A DNA stretch of 64,000 nt from Erpobdella octoculata (lineage: Eukaryota > Annelida > Clitellata > Hirudinida > Erpobdellidae). Positions 32,748-43,038 of this stretch are shown here, in pieces. The position numbers and the translations under genes are program-made. Numbering within the stretch: the first letter of the stretch is position 1; the number at the start of each line of letters is the position of its first letter. The stretch is taken from assembly GCA_963978895.1 (NCBI GenBank), contig OZ022245.1, positions 6,578,660-6,642,659 of the forward strand. Direction: 5' to 3'. The notes under the pieces were generated by a model. That model ran no database searches, was not told the DNA's origin, and saw nothing but the letters and a program-made list of their open reading frames with translations.

Positions 32748-33459
32748 TCGCCCGCCGATAGTCCCGGATCACTTTTGTAGTTTGTTTTGCAACGATATGC
32801 CTGGCCCTTGTGCGGCATTTTTAGCAATAAAAACTTTTATAATACAGAAATAAATCCAATTGTTCGAAATAGTAGCAATCCCAACTGATTCCAAACGTCA
32901 ATCTAGTCAAACTTACGATAGCGTAAAGCTAAAAATAGCTATATTTAAATAAACAAGTGTTGAGCGCAGTCATTAAACTAAAGCGTAATTTCAACGATAA
33001 ATATTATTATATTTCAATGTTATAAACATTTTCAATGTTAAAAGTAACCAGTATAGGCTTTATAACTATAAATCCAAACGCAGACCGAACAACTCGAATA
33101 CGATTTACAAACAGCTAAATAGATATGGGACCAACTGGGTACAACACAACAGCTCATAGGGATTTGGCTGATTGTCCAGATGCTATTATATAGACGTCCA
33201 TGGCTAAACCTGAAGTCAAGGTGGGACGGGCCGAAGTTTTTCCTCAAGTATATAGAACTTCTAGGCCTGTAAAAACGGGCCGGGCCCATATTAGACGGGC
33301 CGTGCCGGGTCAGGAATTTCGGTTTTTGAAACGGGCTGGGCCAAGTTGTCGACGGGCCGAGCCGAGACCTAAAAAATTGATCCGTGCAGTATTCTACTAT
33401 GTATGCACGGTTCAAATTTTCTAATTTCATGCGAGCGAAGCCGCTACGGGCACTGCTAG

Positions 33460-33556
33460 TACATACATACATACATACATACATACATACATACATACAT
33501 ACATACATACATTCATACATACATACATACATACATACTTACATACATACATACAT
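33460..33556. repeat. right part of the split (CATA)n microsatellite
   Basis: Continues the array interrupted at 20,480. It contains two CATT variants. Confidence 0.95.
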
Positions 33557-33577
33557 TCAGCTTGGTCAACATTAGAC

Positions 33578-33895
33578 TTGGAGTTGACGAGATTACTCAA
33601 AGCCCAGTTGAGGGAGAATCCACAACTCGATATGAAAACCTTCTCAGAAATTATCTACAAAAAATGTTTTGATTCATTTGGTGTGGTCCAGAAAAACCCG
33701 GTTCACACGCATGCAGCAGTATCCAGACGGGAGAGAGAAATTGAAAAATTAAAGAAGGAGCGAATGAAACTCAGGCGGCAATGGAGAATCGCAGAGGGGG
33801 TCGAAAAAGTTGGTCTGTCTGAACTGTGGCGGGATGTAAAAAATCGGCTCCGGGCTCTCAGGGCTGCAGAAAGACTCAGGAATCTCGTTTGGTGA
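33578..33895 (+). mobile_element. non-LTR retrotransposon fragment (endonuclease/RT linker)
   Basis: A 105-residue ORF with RREREIEKLKKERMKLRRQW and LSELWRDVKNRLRALRAAER. The basic heptad-like pattern ending in RAAER is typical of the linker between endonuclease and reverse transcriptase in CR1/L2-like LINE proteins. Neither catalytic domain is present, so this is a truncated copy. Family assignment is from pattern only. Confidence 0.5.
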
Positions 33896-34292
33896 AAGTG
33901 GTGGCATGGCTCGAAGTTCCGGAGGAAAATGTTTCTTTCGGTCTCGGAATCTGGCGGTTTGGTGGATACTACAGTTACTGCATGCTCAAGTTCCGGCGTT
34001 TGAAAGACAGTTTCTCATCTTGTTACAGTTGCTTGACGGTTTCAAAATGACTTCTTGGTTCTGGTACTTTGAAGATTTGCCGGTTATCTGGTTCTGGTCG
34101 GAAACGGCATGTGATACACAAATTTCGTCAAGGGGCGGCCGTCTGATCAACGGTCGTGGCCCGCCCTCCCGTGGTAGCGTCAGGAAAAGGGCCGAAACGC
34201 TGGGAGGGTCTTCCTCTGAAGACCTCTGACGAACTTGCTCGAAGAAGAGTTTTCACATACATACACACATACATACATACATACACACCAAC

Positions 34293-34590
34293 AAAAGAGT
34301 AAACACTCCACTTGTCAAATCAAGAGAATACAAGGCTCAACAAAAAGAACATAAGTAAAACAAAAATTCCATGGTGTGCTAATTCTTTGACAATTTCGGT
34401 TCTTTCTGTTAGTTTACTTTTCTTGTTTTACATTTGACCCTGATGATTGCTGACATAGCTGAAACGGTCCGTCGGTCTGACAATAAAAGTTTAACGAAAA
34501 GTTTTGACTAATTGTAGTCTCGAACAGCGAGTTTTATACCGAAAGGTCGAGAATTTGGCTTGAAAAGTTGTTTCTGCCAAATGGCGAGTT
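34293..34590 (+). mobile_element. Penelope-like remnant with inverted junction
   Basis: 34,370-34,590 matches the minus strand of the 4-kb copy (CTTTGACAATTTCGG, AATAAAAGTTTAACG, GCGAGTTTTATACCGAAAGG). 34,293-34,375 matches it in the opposite orientation, so two fragments meet head to head near GGTGTGC. It lies upstream of ZYG11-like copy 2, as the 4-kb copy does upstream of copy 1. Confidence 0.55.
34436..34477 (+). ncRNA. putative hammerhead ribozyme, type I, short stem III
   Basis: GACC (stem I), CTGATGA (core), TTGCTGACATAGCT (stem II GCT/AGC), GAAAC (core and stem III), GGTCC loop, GTC cleavage triplet, GGTC (stem I partner). All core nucleotides match the hammerhead consensus. The short stem III agrees with those described in Penelope-like elements. 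Confidence 0.6.
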
Positions 34591-34646
34591 GTATTTCTTA
34601 GAGGCTGAGCATGTCTCAAAGATAAATTAATTCCACAGTTTATTCG

Positions 34647-34748
<102 letters not shown>

Positions 34749-34872
34749 ATGCTTAAATATTGTCTGAAAAGAATTTTAGTATAATTTAATTTTGATGATT
34801 TTATCTAAAATAATAATATATTATTTTCATTTTTTTCATAAACTAAATTATAACAAATTCAAATTCAAAAAA

Positions 34873-36549
34873 ATGAGTCATCGACTACATCATCCATTGT
34901 CGTTAAAAATGTCTTGCACAGATTTTGTTTTATTTAAATTCAAGGAAACTTTTTTTGAACCTTCTTCTGAAAAGAAATGCTTTTCTTTCAAGGTTAAAAA
35001 CTGTATAAAACTGCCATCATACGTTTTTAAAGAACTAATTTCAAGAAGCCACAAAATAGGCATGGAACTACATCCAGAGTATATAATTCCATGTTATTTA
35101 AAGTTTAACTGTTATCAAGAGTTAATACTTAGAGCTGTTGATGTACAAACTAATTTTCAGCTTATAAAATCTTTTTTGAACAGAGGAAAACTTACTCGTT
35201 TTTCAATCACTGGAGATCATTTGTTTTTTTCTGCCAAAGAAAAATCATTGCCATCGGTAATTTTGTTTCATCATTTTTCCAAAAATTTATTGTGGTCTTT
35301 GAACTTGAAAGACTTAGAATTGAATGTCAATTGTTCATACATCACGAATTATTATAAAAATGATATGAAAAACAAATTGTCTACCTGGTTGTGCCCTAAA
35401 TTAGTACAACTTTCTCTATGTTGTCATTGCTGGAATAAATTCAACTCTAAAGAGGATCTAATTGATATTCTAAATATTCAATTTCCTTATGAAAAATTAA
35501 AAACTTTATGTATATTTGGTTGCAGTACGGCAAGAAAAACTATATGCAAGTTTTCCAAATTTGTTAGTCTGAAAAAATTGGCTATAAAATCGATTGCTGA
35601 TGAATCATTGGAAAACTTGGTTGATTCAATTTCACGTCTTTTTAATTTAACGTGGCTTGACATAAGTGATAACCACTGTTTTGAATTAATAAATAACAAA
35701 AATCTGCAGTTAATTTACAAAATGATAGATAAATTACCTAATTTGGTTTATTTAGATTTAAGTAATTATATGAGTAAATTCGAAGAACCTGTTCAGTGGG
35801 CTCATTCAAGAGGTTTTCATTATTTAGGGCTTTGTTTCAACTTTCCTAATGAAGAATTCAAATTTGCTTTCAATAAAAACACCAAAGTTGTAAATAACTT
35901 CAACTTTCACACAGTTGATGAATTTGTAGCATCAATGAAAAGCGTTTTCTGGAACATTGAAAAATTTACAATAGTCCTCCGTAATCTGTTAAAGTTTGCA
36001 AAAAAGAAACAACATCACACAAGCATAAGAACAAGACTTCCAATAATTACTGAAGTTATGCTCCAAGGATTTTATTATTGCAATCCCAATCCCAACTGTG
36101 CAACATTTTTAGCCCTTGTAGAATTATTTTGTACTTTATCTGAAAAAAGCCTGACAAATGGTGAACTTAAAAAGTTTATAAAAGTGATACTGAATTCCAG
36201 AATCAGTTGCAAGTGGATAGCTGCACCGATCTCAAAACGTCTGAAAGATATGCTATGGAAAAAGTTATTACTATCAAATTACAACTGGATTTCAAGTATT
36301 TTGTTGCAAGATAAATTTTATAATATCGAACATCTAATAATGGCATATGAAAAATATTACGAATTTACAAAACAGATCATTCCAGAGGTCGATGATATCT
36401 TGAGATTTGTGGAATCAAAAGCATCATGGTCAACTAAAAATCTAGTAAACACATTTTCAGAAAGACATGAAGAATTGAAACAAGGAATTGATAGACGACG
36501 ATTAATAACTCCTATAGATGAAACAACATTCACGTATATATTAAAATGA
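34873..36549 (+). CDS. ZYG11/ZER1-like leucine-rich protein, copy 2
   Basis: 558 residues from the Met that aligns with copy 1 ([20 protein letters not shown]). An in-frame ATG at 34,792 would add an unsupported AT-rich extension. The domain order is as in copy 1, with leucine-rich motifs such as [29 protein letters not shown] and LVYLDLSNY, then helical repeats ([20 protein letters not shown]). The reading frame is intact, but upstream regulatory sequence is only a (TA)n array and a Penelope-like fragment. Family role (CUL2 substrate receptor) is inferred, not shown. Confidence 0.6.
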   Translation: MSHRLHHPLSLKMSCTDFVLFKFKETFFEPSSEKKCFSFKVKNCIKLPSYVFKELISRSHKIGMELHPEYIIPCYLKFNCYQELILRAVDVQTNFQLIKSFLNRGKLTRFSITGDHLFFSAKEKSLPSVILFHHFSKNLLWSLNLKDLELNVNCSYITNYYKNDMKNKLSTWLCPKLVQLSLCCHCWNKFNSKEDLIDILNIQFPYEKLKTLCIFGCSTARKTICKFSKFVSLKKLAIKSIADESLENLVDSISRLFNLTWLDISDNHCFELINNKNLQLIYKMIDKLPNLVYLDLSNYMSKFEEPVQWAHSRGFHYLGLCFNFPNEEFKFAFNKNTKVVNNFNFHTVDEFVASMKSVFWNIEKFTIVLRNLLKFAKKKQHHTSIRTRLPIITEVMLQGFYYCNPNPNCATFLALVELFCTLSEKSLTNGELKKFIKVILNSRISCKWIAAPISKRLKDMLWKKLLLSNYNWISSILLQDKFYNIEHLIMAYEKYYEFTKQIIPEVDDILRFVESKASWSTKNLVNTFSERHEELKQGIDRRRLITPIDETTFTYILK

Positions 36550-37424
36550 TTTTTGTTTTATTCAAATGCATTTTTTTGTTATATAAATTATATAAAAAAC
36601 ATTCTGTTATTCATTTTATTTTGATGGATGTTGATACTGTAAATGCTATTTCACAGAGGAAGTTTTTTTACCCATTTTGAAACATTTATTACAAAGATTG
36701 CATTTTGCCGTGTAACCACCGTTGGATTTACTTCTCTTAAAATACCTCCATAACCAGGGACGTCATTTCAGCAAAACCTTAGGGGCCCACTCAGGGGTAG
36801 CTAGGGTCTTCTTTGCCCGGGAACAAAACACAAAGTCTGCCCCCCTACATAACATCTTTTGCTTCATGCTTCCAAAAAACCTGATGACCCTCGTTTTGTT
36901 TTTCGTTCCAAAAAACCTGAGGATACGGGGAGTTCACATACCATAGCTGTCTGCTGTGACTCTATGAACAAAGCTATTGCTATCATAATCTGGTGTAGGT
37001 GGTAATTTGTAATTTGACGCATATTAGAAAAAATGTCAATAACTTTTTTCGACTTAAATTCGCATCTTTGCTAAGTAAAAACGCAAGTCTTCCAAATTAA
37101 AAATACAATTCTGCAGTGAAGAAACGTACGATTTTGCAGTGCCAGAGAGAGGGTCGATATTACTCGATATCCAAATTTGGATTAAGCTTCGCAAGTGTGC
37201 TAATTCGGTTTGCAGAGAGGAAATCATCAGATTGCGGATTGAAAGAAATCAGGCATACATTTTGTGTAATTTTGTGTAAATCGTGCGTTCAACTTAGACA
37301 AAATACGATCGATCTGTGACCTATCTTGTTCCACTTTGGAATGTTCCTAACTTTTTTAACACATCTCCATCTTGATGTGGACGATCTAGCTTCCCAGTTT
37401 CTTTAGCATCTCTTCTCTCTTTTT

Positions 37425-37620
37425 ACCAATGCTTTTATTAACTCGTCGGCTCTGTTTCTCTGTCTGTTTCTCTGTCTGTTTCTCTGTCTGTTTCTCTGTC
37501 TGTTTCAAATCTTGCAATCAATTTTTGAGTCACTTCCTGATGAGAGATTTTTTTCAAATTTTGTATACATGCTCCAGATAGAAGACAATGCAATATTCAA
37601 TTATTAGTTTTACAATAAGT
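37425..37620 (+). mobile_element. ACCAATGC-TIR MITE, truncated copy
   Basis: Starts ACCAATGCTTTTATTAACTC and continues with four TTTCTCTGTCTG units, as in the copies at 37,880 and 60,769. The right TIR is missing. Confidence 0.7.
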
Positions 37621-37879
37621 CAATTTATTGAGTTAATTTTCTTGAGGATTTTATCGAGGGGTTTCTTGAGGGTTTTCTTGAGGGTTTTCTTGGGGGTTTT
37701 CTGGAGGGTTTTCTTGAGGGTTTTCTTGACCACAAAACGCTAACCGACTGGCAGACTATTTTACCAAGTTAACACGAACCACACTCACTGACCGCGATTC
37801 TCAAGCGTGTACGAAATTTTCATGAAAATAGTTGAGATATTTAAATTCGATGCTTTTTGATGATATTTTTATTATTATT

Positions 37880-38197
37880 ACCAATGCTTTTATTAACTCG
37901 TCGTCTCTGTTTCTCTGTCTGTCTGTTTGTTTCTCTGTCTGTTTCAAATCTTGCAATCAATTTTTGAGTCACTTCCTGATGATAGATTTTTTCAAATTTT
38001 GCATACATGCTTAAAATAGAAGACAATGCAATATTCAATTATTAGTTCTACAATAAGTCAATAAATTTAGATAATTTTAATTAATTTCGATATTTTGATA
38101 TAATTAAGATATTTCGACTTTAACATAAAATAAAAGAGTAATATAATAAAAAATTGATTGCAAAATTTGTGTTTTAATTACATATAAAAGCATTGGT
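37880..38197 (+). mobile_element. ACCAATGC-TIR MITE, complete
   Basis: ACCAATGCTTTTAT at the left is mirrored by ATAAAAGCATTGGT at the right. The interior contains TCTGTCTG units and ACTTCCTGATGATAGATTTT. Confidence 0.8.
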
Positions 38198-38389
38198 TTT
38201 AAAAATTCGTTTTTAATTTACTTGTATTCTTTATGGACAGCCTACTCGGCTAAGCAATGAATAACGCTAACCATCCTTATAACCTAGACGGCTGTTTATA
38301 AAACATACAAATAAATATAATTACAAAAGATTCTGCTTTTCTCTTTTCAAATCTCACTAAAACACGAAAAAAGAAAAAAAATCCATCAG

Positions 38390-39240
38390 GGGCCCATATA
38401 TTTCAACTATTGGCTTACATGAAAGTCAGAAAGCCCCGTCCTCCCTAAATGATGTCTTTGAGTTTTGAAAGTAACGGTCTGAAAGGTGCCCATATAGGCC
38501 ATATAATAACCATGGGCCCACTTAAAAGCAAGGAACCTACATTAAAGTCAGGGAGGGATACTTAGCAGTCAGGGAAAGGCCAGTTAAAAGTCAAGAAGAA
38601 CCCACTTGAATGCCGGGGCCCATTAAAGTGCGTGGGGGCCTACTTAAGAGCGGGAGACCCAATTAAGTGCGGTGGCTTACGTGAAAACGGGGGTGGGAGC
38701 CACTTAAGTAAGAGAAATCCCTCAAGTGCGGGGAAATCACTTGAGTGATGGGGGCCAATTTAGTGCAGGAAAACCCACTGAAAAATCAGGGAAGGGCCAC
38801 TTAAAAGTCAGGAGGAATCTACGTAGGTGCTGAGGGCCCACGTAAGTGCAAAGGCTCACGTAAGGGCGGGGTCCACTTCAATGCCGGGGGTCTCCTAAAG
38901 TGCGTGGGACCCACTTCAGTGCCAAGGAACCCTTAAATGCGTGGGGCCCACTTCAGTGCCGTAGGCCCCTTGAGTGCGTGGGGTCCACTTCAGTGTCGGA
39001 TCCCCCTTAAGTGCGTGGGGCCTACTGAAAAATCTGAAAAGGGCTACATAAAAATCAGGAGGGACCCACTTAAGTGCCAGGGGCCCACTTAAGTGCGGGA
39101 AGACCATTTAAGGGGTGCGGGCCCACTTAAGTGCTTGAGACCCACTTTAGTGACGGGGCCCACTTAACTGCGTGGGGCCCACTTTAGTGCCGGGAGCCCA
39201 CTTTTGTGCCGGGGGCCCACTGAAAGTCAGGGGAGCGATC
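38390..39240. repeat. GGGCCCACTTAAGTGC-type minisatellite
   Basis: Irregular repeats, about 20-40 bp, built on GGGGCCCACTTAAGTGC with substitutions. The palindromic CACTTAAGTG core recurs. It is the most GC-rich stretch of the window outside Helitron arrays. Confidence 0.85.
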
Positions 39241-39277
39241 GCCCCCTGCCCCCCTAATTGACGTCCCTGTCCATAAC

Positions 39278-39803
39278 ATTTTACTTGATTTTTTATTATA
39301 ATTAATCTCATTTCCTACACTGAAACCGTTAACATCATCCTCAAAACCAATCGCTGACATTGAGAATTTTATAGCAAGCTAAAATGGACGACAGAGAAGA
39401 GAAGTGGGAAAGAAAGATACTAACGCAATCGTATGAGTGTTGTCGGTGTCGGCAAAACAGAAACAAGAAAATCTTTTAGAAATTCTTTTATGACAAAAAG
39501 TTTTAAATAAAAATGAATTTATGTCAAAAATTCAAAAGAATTATTACTTATACTAATTTTTTTCAAAAGAATTAATGCTTACCTTAAACAATTTCGGTAT
39601 AAAATTTTCCATTCACATCAAATAATCGCAAACAATTTTTCAAATAATTGCAAACAATTGCAAATAATGCGAACAATTGCGCACATATGCGCAATTGTTT
39701 GCTATTTATTTGAAATTATTTGCAGTGCGCACAAAAATTCGCATTCAAATAAATAAAAATGTTGTGCGCTGTTCGCAATTGTTCAATGGTGCGAATATTT
39801 TGT
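39278..39803. other. AT-rich spacer with a strong palindrome
   Basis: No gene is seen. GCAAACAATTGC-type motifs cluster at 39,610-39,780. A perfect hairpin with 12-bp arms (AACAATTGCGCA, loop CATA) lies at 39,672-39,699. Confidence 0.7.
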
Positions 39804-39996
39804 ACAAACTTTTATTTAGGTTACAATCTCTGTTTGTGTGTGTGTGTGTGGCTTTCTCTGTACGCAAATCTTGCAAGTAAAATTAAAAATTTATATTGGA
39901 TGACAGTACATGAATCAATTAAAAAAACGTAATTTGAACATATTTTGTATACATACACACAAACACTCATCAAGTGTATTTAAAATAAAAGTTTGT
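39804..39996 (+). mobile_element. ACAAACTTTTATTT-TIR MITE, 193 bp
   Basis: ACAAACTTTTATTT at the left is the exact inverse of AAATAAAAGTTTGT at the right. The interior has a (TG)n tract and GGCTTTCTCTGTACGCAAAT. Related copies lie at 61,239 and about 62,950-63,172. Confidence 0.8.
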
Positions 39997-40557
39997 GTTA
40001 AAAAACTCGTTTTTCCTTTACTTGTTTTATTTGATTTGATTTTATTAGAGTTTTTGCTTTTACATGTTTTATTTGATTTGATTTTATAAGAATGCGCAAA
40101 AAACAGTCAAACGCAGATGCTTATTAATTTTGGAATACAACTTTTAATTATTTCTAAACTGTAAAAGAGAAGTTTATTTGAAAGAAAAGTATGAAATTGA
40201 AGAACACATGTGTTTATTCATTATTATTATTATTATTATTAATTTATAATAATAATTAAATTGAGATGCTCAAATTCTTAAGACAGTCTTTAGTCGTCGT
40301 CTCGTCGAGTGAAAAGTTGGTTAATAATGCCATCAGTCAGATCTAGTCATCAAAACACAATCTAATCATTATTAAAAAAAAATTATGCTATGTTTAATAC
40401 TCGAAATCGGTACTCGGTATCGGCAAAAAAGGCCCTTAATCCTCGATACTCAGTTAAATTTAATAATTTAATTTTGATAATTATATCTAAAATAATAATA
40501 ATAACATATTATTATTAATATTACTGTTTTTCTAAACTAAATTACCAAGTTTCAAAA

Positions 40558-40995
40558 ATGATTCATTGCTTACATCATCCTCTGTCGTTAAAGATGTCTT
40601 GCACAGAATCTGTTTTATTTAACTTCAAGGAAGTCATTCTCAAACCATCTTCTGAAAAGAAATGCTTTTCTTTCAAAGTTAAAGATTGTGTGATACTGCC
40701 ATCACGTTTTTAAAAAACTAATTTCAAGAAGTCACAAAATAGGAGTAGAACTACATCCAAAGTATATAATTCCATGTTATTTAAAATTTAACTGTTATCA
40801 AGAATTAATACTTAGAGCTGTTGATGTACAAACTAATTTCGAGCCTACAAGATCTTTTTTGAACAAAGGAAATCTTACTCATTTTTCGTTCACTGCAGAA
40901 AAAAAGTCATTTCAATCGATAATTTTGATTATTCATGTTTCCAAAAATCCATTTTTGTCTTTGAACTTGGAAGGTTTAGAATTAAATTTCCTGAA
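40558..40995 (+). pseudogene. ZYG11-like copy 4, truncated
   Basis: Begins [20 protein letters not shown], very close to copy 1. A frameshift and stop occur at about 40,710 (TCACGTTTTTAAAAAAC). Similarity ends at about 40,995, where Helitron-type sequence and a (TA)n array begin. Only the first quarter of the protein is preserved. Confidence 0.8.
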
Positions 40996-41009
40996 AGTTT
41001 TAGAGCTCT

Positions 41010-41296
<287 letters not shown>

Positions 41297-41838
41297 GTGA
41301 TTTTTTGTTTCTAGGATTTGATCAGACCAAACAAACAAAGCAACAAAGCAACAAACCAACTTAATTGCATTATTATTCTGGTTTAAGAGATCGTAGTCAC
41401 TGCATCTCTGCTAATGCTTCGTTTTTGCATGGTTTCTTTCCGGTGATCTTTGCACAGTTCAGTTTTTGTGTTTGAAGTCCATTTAGCGATCTTACTCGAC
41501 TGAACAAAAATTAGCAAGAAGGTAGTTTCAATTTTTAAGCTCCTTTTCCACATTTCCATTCGACATATCCGACTTATCCCAGTTATCTGACACTCATTAT
41601 AAATAGAAAATATTTAATTAAATTAAATCGAGCTTTGGGAAAAATCCGGAAAAATTAACAAAACTACTATCACCGATATTAAACATGTGTGCGAAGTTTC
41701 AAAATGATTGGATAATGGAAAAGGGTTCAAAATTAAGAAATAAAAAATAATCCGATTAAATTCACGAAGCAAGCTAATATAAGACTAGTAAAAAAAACAT
41801 TTATTATAAAAAAACTGTTTAATTTTTGTTCAGTTAAG

Positions 41839-42744
41839 CTATTTTTTTCTACATGCGTTATTCAACGGAAAAGCACTGGCACAATTAGACGGCTTTAGTT
41901 GGATAGTGTTTTTTGCCAAAAGTTTTTTACCTTTTTTGACAGACGGAAGAGGAGGCGTCAGTTTCTCTTCAGGTGATTTTAAAACAAGAATCGAATGTTC
42001 ATTGCCGATGTCAATTAACTCGTAATAATTTGATCTTTGATTGTATAACGGTCTTTCAGATTTTTTTTCTAAAAATTCGTCTTTCGATTTGTTTTTTACT
42101 TTACGATATGTTTCTTTGGCCAACTGTTTTTTACCTTTTTTGACAGATGGCAAAACGTTTTCCTTGTTCTCGTCTTTCAAGGGCTTCAGTTTCTTTTCAG
42201 GTGATTTAAAAACAGGATTCGAAATTTCATTGTCATTGTCATCTATTTCTAAATCATCTAATTCTTCATTGTAGAACGCTCTCGCAGATCTTTTCTTTAA
42301 AAATTTTTTATGATTCAATATGTTATATTGCTCACGACGTACTTTTCTATCGCATTTCTCGCCCCTAAAGTATAACTTGTTCCTGTCTTCTAACTCCAAA
42401 TAATCTTCTTTATCGTCTTCATAAGAAGAACTCATAGAATCCACATCATCAGTTTGATTTTTAATATAAAATTGAGCTTCATCTTCATTTTCTAAAGATT
42501 CTGTTTTTTCCAATAATTCTGAAACTGTTTTCTGTTTGCAGTTAAGCTCTGTTTGTTTGCTTGGACAATCTTCTGACTTTCTTCCATCTTCATCTGATTT
42601 GTTCTTCATATGTACTTGACGACTTACCGCTTCATCTATTCGAGCTGCTTTGACTTGAACTGATTTGTGGGACACCTTCGACCACAAGTCATAGGCAAAA
42701 CTATTACCGCTTTCAATCGTATTGATCATGTCTGTTTCGTTCAA
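41839..42744 (-). CDS. Lys/Glu-rich protein of unknown function, 301 residues
   Basis: I do not recognise a family. The protein is highly charged, with an acidic middle (MSSSYEDDKEDYLELEDRNK). Two imperfect repeats of about 85 residues each end in KSPEKKLKP or KSPEEKLTP and then PSVKKGKKQLAK or PSVKKGKKLLAK. The C-terminus SNCASAFPLNNACRKK has two Cys. A decayed paralogue lies at 58,829-59,157 and shares KLLAKNT and CASAF-NNACR. Basic repeats suggest a nuclear or nucleolar protein. Upstream sequence to 42,780 may encode more of the N-terminus. Confidence 0.5.
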   Translation of the reverse strand: MNETDMINTIESGNSFAYDLWSKVSHKSVQVKAARIDEAVSRQVHMKNKSDEDGRKSEDCPSKQTELNCKQKTVSELLEKTESLENEDEAQFYIKNQTDDVDSMSSSYEDDKEDYLELEDRNKLYFRGEKCDRKVRREQYNILNHKKFLKKRSARAFYNEELDDLEIDDNDNEISNPVFKSPEKKLKPLKDENKENVLPSVKKGKKQLAKETYRKVKNKSKDEFLEKKSERPLYNQRSNYYELIDIGNEHSILVLKSPEEKLTPPLPSVKKGKKLLAKNTIQLKPSNCASAFPLNNACRKK

Positions 42745-42902
42745 AGAGCGGACAAAATTTATTGATGATTTGGTTTTTCCAGCTGGATCTAATATTGAGT
42801 CAGCAACGTTCTTGTTGGATATATGAAACCCAAAATTTAATGTTATTCATTCAAGTTGCATATGATAAATACATTAGATAGGAAAATGAACTTATCTAGC
42901 AA

Positions 42903-43038
<136 letters not shown>

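Larger units (their letters stand above)
21562..32817 (-). pseudogene. P-element-type transposase, THAP domain, broken
   Basis: The pieces, in order on the minus strand, are an ATG at 32,817 (MPHKGQAYRCKTNYKSDPG), a cut by the 9.9-kb transposon, then 22,833-21,937. That piece carries DWKPTASSKICSIFFNEVDF and LKKGAVPSIFP, the C-terminal half of a THAP zinc-binding domain that recognises the transposon ends. After a frameshift near 22,000 comes HAESPAAYNTLRESSCVTIP and CLDEMYGLDN, then an abrupt break, then RPSEYALILCVHCWKVFKEI as a likely C-terminus. The GTP-binding and catalytic middle is missing. Two frameshifts, one deletion and one insertion make it a pseudogene. Confidence 0.75.
21285..33202 (-). 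mobile_element. P-like DNA transposon (internally deleted), interrupted by a later transposon
   Basis: The ends share CATGGACGTCTATATAATAG in inverted orientation, continuing with one or two mismatches for about 38 bp. A subterminal TGTACCCAGTTGGTCCCAT is also inverted. GCTAAAC flanks both sides (21,278-21,284 and 33,203-33,209). The exact duplication length is 7-9 bp because of local palindromy. CA termini and about 8-bp duplications are known for P elements. Without the inner insertion it is about 2.04 kb. Confidence 0.82.
20481..33459 (+). mobile_element. Helitron family 2 copy, 12,979 bp including nested elements
   Basis: The 5' end TCTATATATATAAAAGAACA follows an A. The 3' end GCCGCTACGGGCACTGCTAG precedes a T. 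Both flanks are the same CATA microsatellite, so it inserted between A and T with no target duplication, as Helitrons do. Its own sequence is about 1.06 kb. The remainder is the P-like element and the Ulp1 transposon. It is non-autonomous, with no Rep/helicase ORF. Confidence 0.88.
36755..39269. mobile_element. hAT-like element, 2,515 bp, with nested MITE and GC-rich minisatellite
   Basis: It begins CAGGGACGTCATTT and ends AATTGACGTCCCTG, with the exact 8-bp duplication TCCATAAC (36,747-36,754 and 39,270-39,277). It has no transposase ORF. A TIR element (37,880-38,197) and a minisatellite (about 38,390-39,240) sit inside. Confidence 0.87.
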
